Shown piece after piece: positions 9,440-11,007 of a stretch of 11,007 nucleotides of DNA. The translations under genes and the position numbers were made by a program. Origin of the DNA: Kiritimatiellia bacterium (GTDB lineage Bacteria > Verrucomicrobiota > Kiritimatiellia > CAIQIC01 > Lenti-01); the NCBI GenBank assembly GCA_018432565.1, contig JAHDSS010000133.1, positions 1 through 11,007 of the forward strand. The letters run 5' to 3'. Below the pieces are notes generated by a model. It ran no database searches. It was not told the origin of the DNA and was given only the letters and a program-made list of their open reading frames with translations. How positions within the stretch are numbered: the first letter of the stretch is position 1; every line of letters starts with the position of its first letter.

Positions 9440-10275
9440 TCCGGTTCGTCCTCTCCATCGGATTCTTCGGCATGGGCGTCGCCGGTGCCGGGAAGGAGCA
9501 GATTCAGCAGGACGCCGACCAGCCCGGCCAGGCCGATGCCGCCCAGGCAGAAGCGTCCGCAGGTCACCGTCATGTCGCCGATGCCGGCGGTCAGGATGAT
9601 GGAGGCAATGACGAGGTTGCGGGAACGGGACATGTCCACACGGGCCTTGACGAGGGAATTGACGCCGATGGCGGCGATCATGCCGAAGAGCAGGAGCATG
9701 ATGCCGCCCATGACGGGGCCGGGAATGGTGCGGAGAATCGCGCCCAGCTTGCCGGCGAAGGCCAGCAGGATGGCGGTGACGGCGGCGATGCGCATCAAAC
9801 GCGGATCCGTGGCCTTGGTCAGGGCGACGGCGCCGGTGATTTCGGAATAGGTAGTGTTGGGCGGGCCGCCCAGCAGGGCGGCCAGCGACGTGGCCAGGCC
9901 GTCGCCCAGCAGGGTGCGGTGCAGGCCGGGCTGCTTCAGGTAGTCCCGGCCGGTGACGGACGAAATGGCCAGGATGTCGCCGACGTGCTCGATGGCGGGG
10001 GCCAGGGCCACCGGCAGCATATAGAGGATGGCGCCCGGTCCGTATTCGGTCATGGCGAATTGAATCGGCGCAATAAAGGCGAAGGAACTCGCCAGAAAGA
10101 TCGGCACCGAACCGCCTGTCAGGGCATGGAAAAGCAGGGTGCCGGCTCCGGCGGTGAACAGAGCCACCGACGGGTCGAGGCCGGTCAGCAACGGCACCAG
10201 GACCAGGGCCCCGAAGGCCACAAACAGCATTTGAATCCCCAGCACCAGTTGCCGGACCGTTGTCGTTGCATTCAT
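9436..10275 (-). CDS. Internally shortened NCS2-family uracil/xanthine permease
   Basis: A 279-aa membrane protein of the nucleobase:cation symporter-2 family (UraA/PyrP-like), whose members normally have about 430 residues and 14 membrane segments. Residues 1-78 match the family N-terminus: [15 protein letters not shown], then SSFAFIAP near 63-70, the half-strand of TM3. At about residue 80-84 the sequence jumps to the TM8 region ([14 protein letters not shown], 87-100) and continues normally through [12 protein letters not shown] (137-148), PGPVMGG and the C-terminus. The segment corresponding roughly to UraA TM4-TM7, about 150 residues, is absent and the frame is intact. Substrate-site residues equivalent to UraA F73, E241 and E290 remain (F68, E96 or nearby, E145). 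The acidic tail ([10 protein letters not shown]) looks cytoplasmic. A strong Shine-Dalgarno AAGGAGGT (10281-10288) lies 5 nt before the ATG. It sits 24 nt downstream of tRNA-Leu. It may be a remnant, a novel compact form, or an assembly artefact. Confidence 0.8.
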   Translation of the reverse strand: MNATTTVRQLVLGIQMLFVAFGALVLVPLLTGLDPSVALFTAGAGTLLFHALTGGSVPIFLASSFAFIAPIQFAMTEYGPGAILYMLPVALAPAIEHVGDILAISSVTGRDYLKQPGLHRTLLGDGLATSLAALLGGPPNTTYSEITGAVALTKATDPRLMRIAAVTAILLAFAGKLGAILRTIPGPVMGGIMLLLFGMIAAIGVNSLVKARVDMSRSRNLVIASIILTAGIGDMTVTCGRFCLGGIGLAGLVGVLLNLLLPGTGDAHAEESDGEDEPE

Positions 10276-10299
10276 CCGCTACCTCCTTGCGGCATCCTC

Positions 10300-10385
10300 T
10301 GGTGCCCGGGGCGGGAGTCGAACCCGCACTCCCTTTAGGGAAACAGATTTTAAGTCTGTTGCGTCTGCCATTTCGCCACCCGGGC
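10300..10385 (-). tRNA. tRNA-Leu, anticodon TAA, CCA encoded
   Basis: A class II tRNA reading 5'-GCCCGGG (10385-10379) paired with CCCGGGC (10310-10304) as a perfect 7-bp acceptor stem. The discriminator is A (10303) and the encoded CCA is at 10302-10300. The anticodon arm is ACAGA-CTTAAAA-TCTGT with anticodon TAA. A long variable arm (CCC TAAA GGG) is typical of tRNA-Leu, and the T arm is GCGGG-TTCGACT-CCCGC. It reads UUA and, by wobble, UUG leucine codons, which should be rare in this GC-rich genome. Confidence 0.97.
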
Positions 10386-10407
10386 CGCGGGGAGCTGCCG
10401 GGAAGAG

Positions 10408-10436
10408 ACTATCGCAGATTGCCGGAGACTTGCCAA
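10408..10436 (-). promoter_or_regulatory. Probable sigma-70 promoter upstream of tRNA-Leu
   Basis: On the minus strand, TTGGCA (10436-10431, 5 of 6 matches to the -35 consensus) is followed after exactly 17 bp by GATAGT (10413-10408, 4 of 6 matches to the -10 consensus). This predicts a start near 10400, about 15 nt before the 5' end of tRNA-Leu. With no terminator between the tRNA and the permease, it may also drive the permease-antiporter-thrC genes. Confidence 0.55.
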
Positions 10437-10485
10437 CGCCGGACGTCAAAGCGAGACGGTTCGATGATTCGGGCCCCAATTCTAA

Positions 10486-10533
10486 AATTCATTGGCTGAC
10501 CCCTTTTCGCGAAAAGGGGTCAGCCTGTGAATT
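10486..10533. repeat. Long palindrome, REP/MITE-like
   Basis: A perfect 32-bp palindrome (10494-10525; each arm GGCTGACCCCTTTTCG or its complement, with no loop) is extended by a second matching pair, AATTCA (10486-10491) with TGAATT (10528-10533), across a 2-nt mismatch. It lies in a 190-bp gap between the tRNA-Leu promoter and the 3' end of the minus-strand gene on the right. The GGGGTCAG core resembles the ends of REP/MITE units that accompany Y1-type (RAYT/IS200-like) transposases in many bacteria. No transposase is in view. It could also serve as a bidirectional hairpin, but neither strand has a T-tract after it. Confidence 0.75.
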
Positions 10534-10575
10534 GTGAATTTCGAGACGTAGGAAAGGAAAGGCAGCGGAGTGGGA

Positions 10576-11007
10576 CTATTCGAAGAAGCTTTCTTCGCCG
10601 GCACCGCGTTCATTTTCGAAAATGCAGATCTGCTGGCGCATTTCGACACAGGCCTGCTTGAAACGCTCGCAGGCGTCCATGAAGCCCGACTCCAAGCCGT
10701 CCGGGGCGGCGTCGCGGATCCGCCGGGCCGCTTTGAGAAAAGCATCGCACTCCCCGGCAAAGTCCAGCAGGTGGCGATACAGGCCTTTGGGCAGGCCGTG
10801 GGCGCCTTCCTTGGACATGATTTTGTCCTGCAGTTGGGGAATCAATTCCAGCAGGTCGGCATTGTAATGGCAGGCAATTTGCCGGGCAAGGCTGTTCCAT
10901 TCCAGTCCGTAGCGATCCCGATGGCCGGACAGGTCGAGGGTCAGGCGTTCGGCAATGTCCAGCAGCGCCAACAGGTCGCGGTAGATCCGCACCCGGATCC
11001 GGGCCTC
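10576..11007 (-). CDS. Unrecognised helical protein, 3' part (start at or beyond window edge)
   Basis: I do not recognise this product. The frame is open from the window edge to the TAG at 10576-10578 and gives 143 residues. A GTG at 10992 could start a 138-residue protein, but the frame continues upstream through EARIRV to the edge, so the true start is probably outside. The sequence has no signal peptide or membrane segment and looks almost wholly alpha-helical and charged, with amphipathic stretches such as RIYRDLLALLDIAERL, DLLELIPQLQDKIM and CDAFLKAARRI. It holds five scattered cysteines and ends in an acidic tail (GAGEESFFE). Nothing in the neighbourhood indicates a function. Base composition matches the window and the codon pattern looks like a real gene. 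Confidence 0.6.
   Translation of the reverse strand, partial: EARIRVRIYRDLLALLDIAERLTLDLSGHRDRYGLEWNSLARQIACHYNADLLELIPQLQDKIMSKEGAHGLPKGLYRHLLDFAGECDAFLKAARRIRDAAPDGLESGFMDACERFKQACVEMRQQICIFENERGAGEESFFE

Noticed and set aside
8406..9473. A long in-frame upstream extension of threonine synthase (about 356 codons)
   Set aside because: It overlaps the antiporter gene in another frame on the same strand, is rich in Arg, Pro and Gly, and has no family resemblance. ThrC homology begins exactly at the ATG at 8405.
10276..10299. A purine riboswitch upstream of the permease
   Set aside because: The gap between tRNA-Leu and the permease start is only 24 nt and mostly a Shine-Dalgarno, too short for an aptamer.

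Overview
This is an 11 kb window of GC-rich (roughly 60-65% by eye), gene-dense bacterial chromosome made mostly of ordinary metabolic and housekeeping genes. No transposase, phage gene or CRISPR array is visible. The lineage cannot be fixed from this sequence alone. A Gram-negative bacterium is likely, because there is a periplasmic maltose-binding protein with a Sec signal and an enterobacterial-type MalF with a large periplasmic loop. A PVC-type phylum (Verrucomicrobiota, Kiritimatiellota or Lentisphaerota) is my inference from the mix of genes, not a demonstrated placement.

Left block (1-3258, minus strand): a maltose/maltodextrin ABC importer operon in the order malE-malF-malG. The genes are 4 nt apart or overlap by one base, and malG runs off the left edge. 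All three products closely resemble the E. coli system, but no MalK ATPase is in view. The position that malK occupies in E. coli, divergent from malE, is taken by rpoD.

Centre block (3349-6815, plus strand): an AT-rich promoter region, then the housekeeping sigma-70 gene rpoD, which has an unusual lysine/alanine/proline-rich N-terminal tail. After 54 nt comes a two-domain protein with an ATP-cone fused to a uridine-kinase/phosphoribulokinase-like P-loop domain. A strong intrinsic terminator ends this apparent two-gene unit. About 195 bp between the terminator and thrC (6816-7010) hold no gene or clear signal that I can support.

Right block (10436 down to 7011, minus strand): a plausible promoter drives tRNA-Leu(TAA). 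Only 24 nt later comes an NCS2 uracil/xanthine-type permease gene, overlapped by 4 nt (ATGA) by a Ca2+/Na+ antiporter gene, and then thrC (threonine synthase). The permease is only 279 aa and appears to lack about 150 internal residues of the normal fold, while keeping the substrate-binding motifs. I consider this the most interesting protein in the window.

Right edge (10386-11007): a 32-bp perfect palindrome inside a longer imperfect one, resembling a REP/MITE unit, then the 3' part of an unrecognised helical protein on the minus strand. The most notable findings are the internally shortened permease, the ATP-cone/kinase fusion with an altered P-loop, the palindrome, and the basic tail on RpoD.
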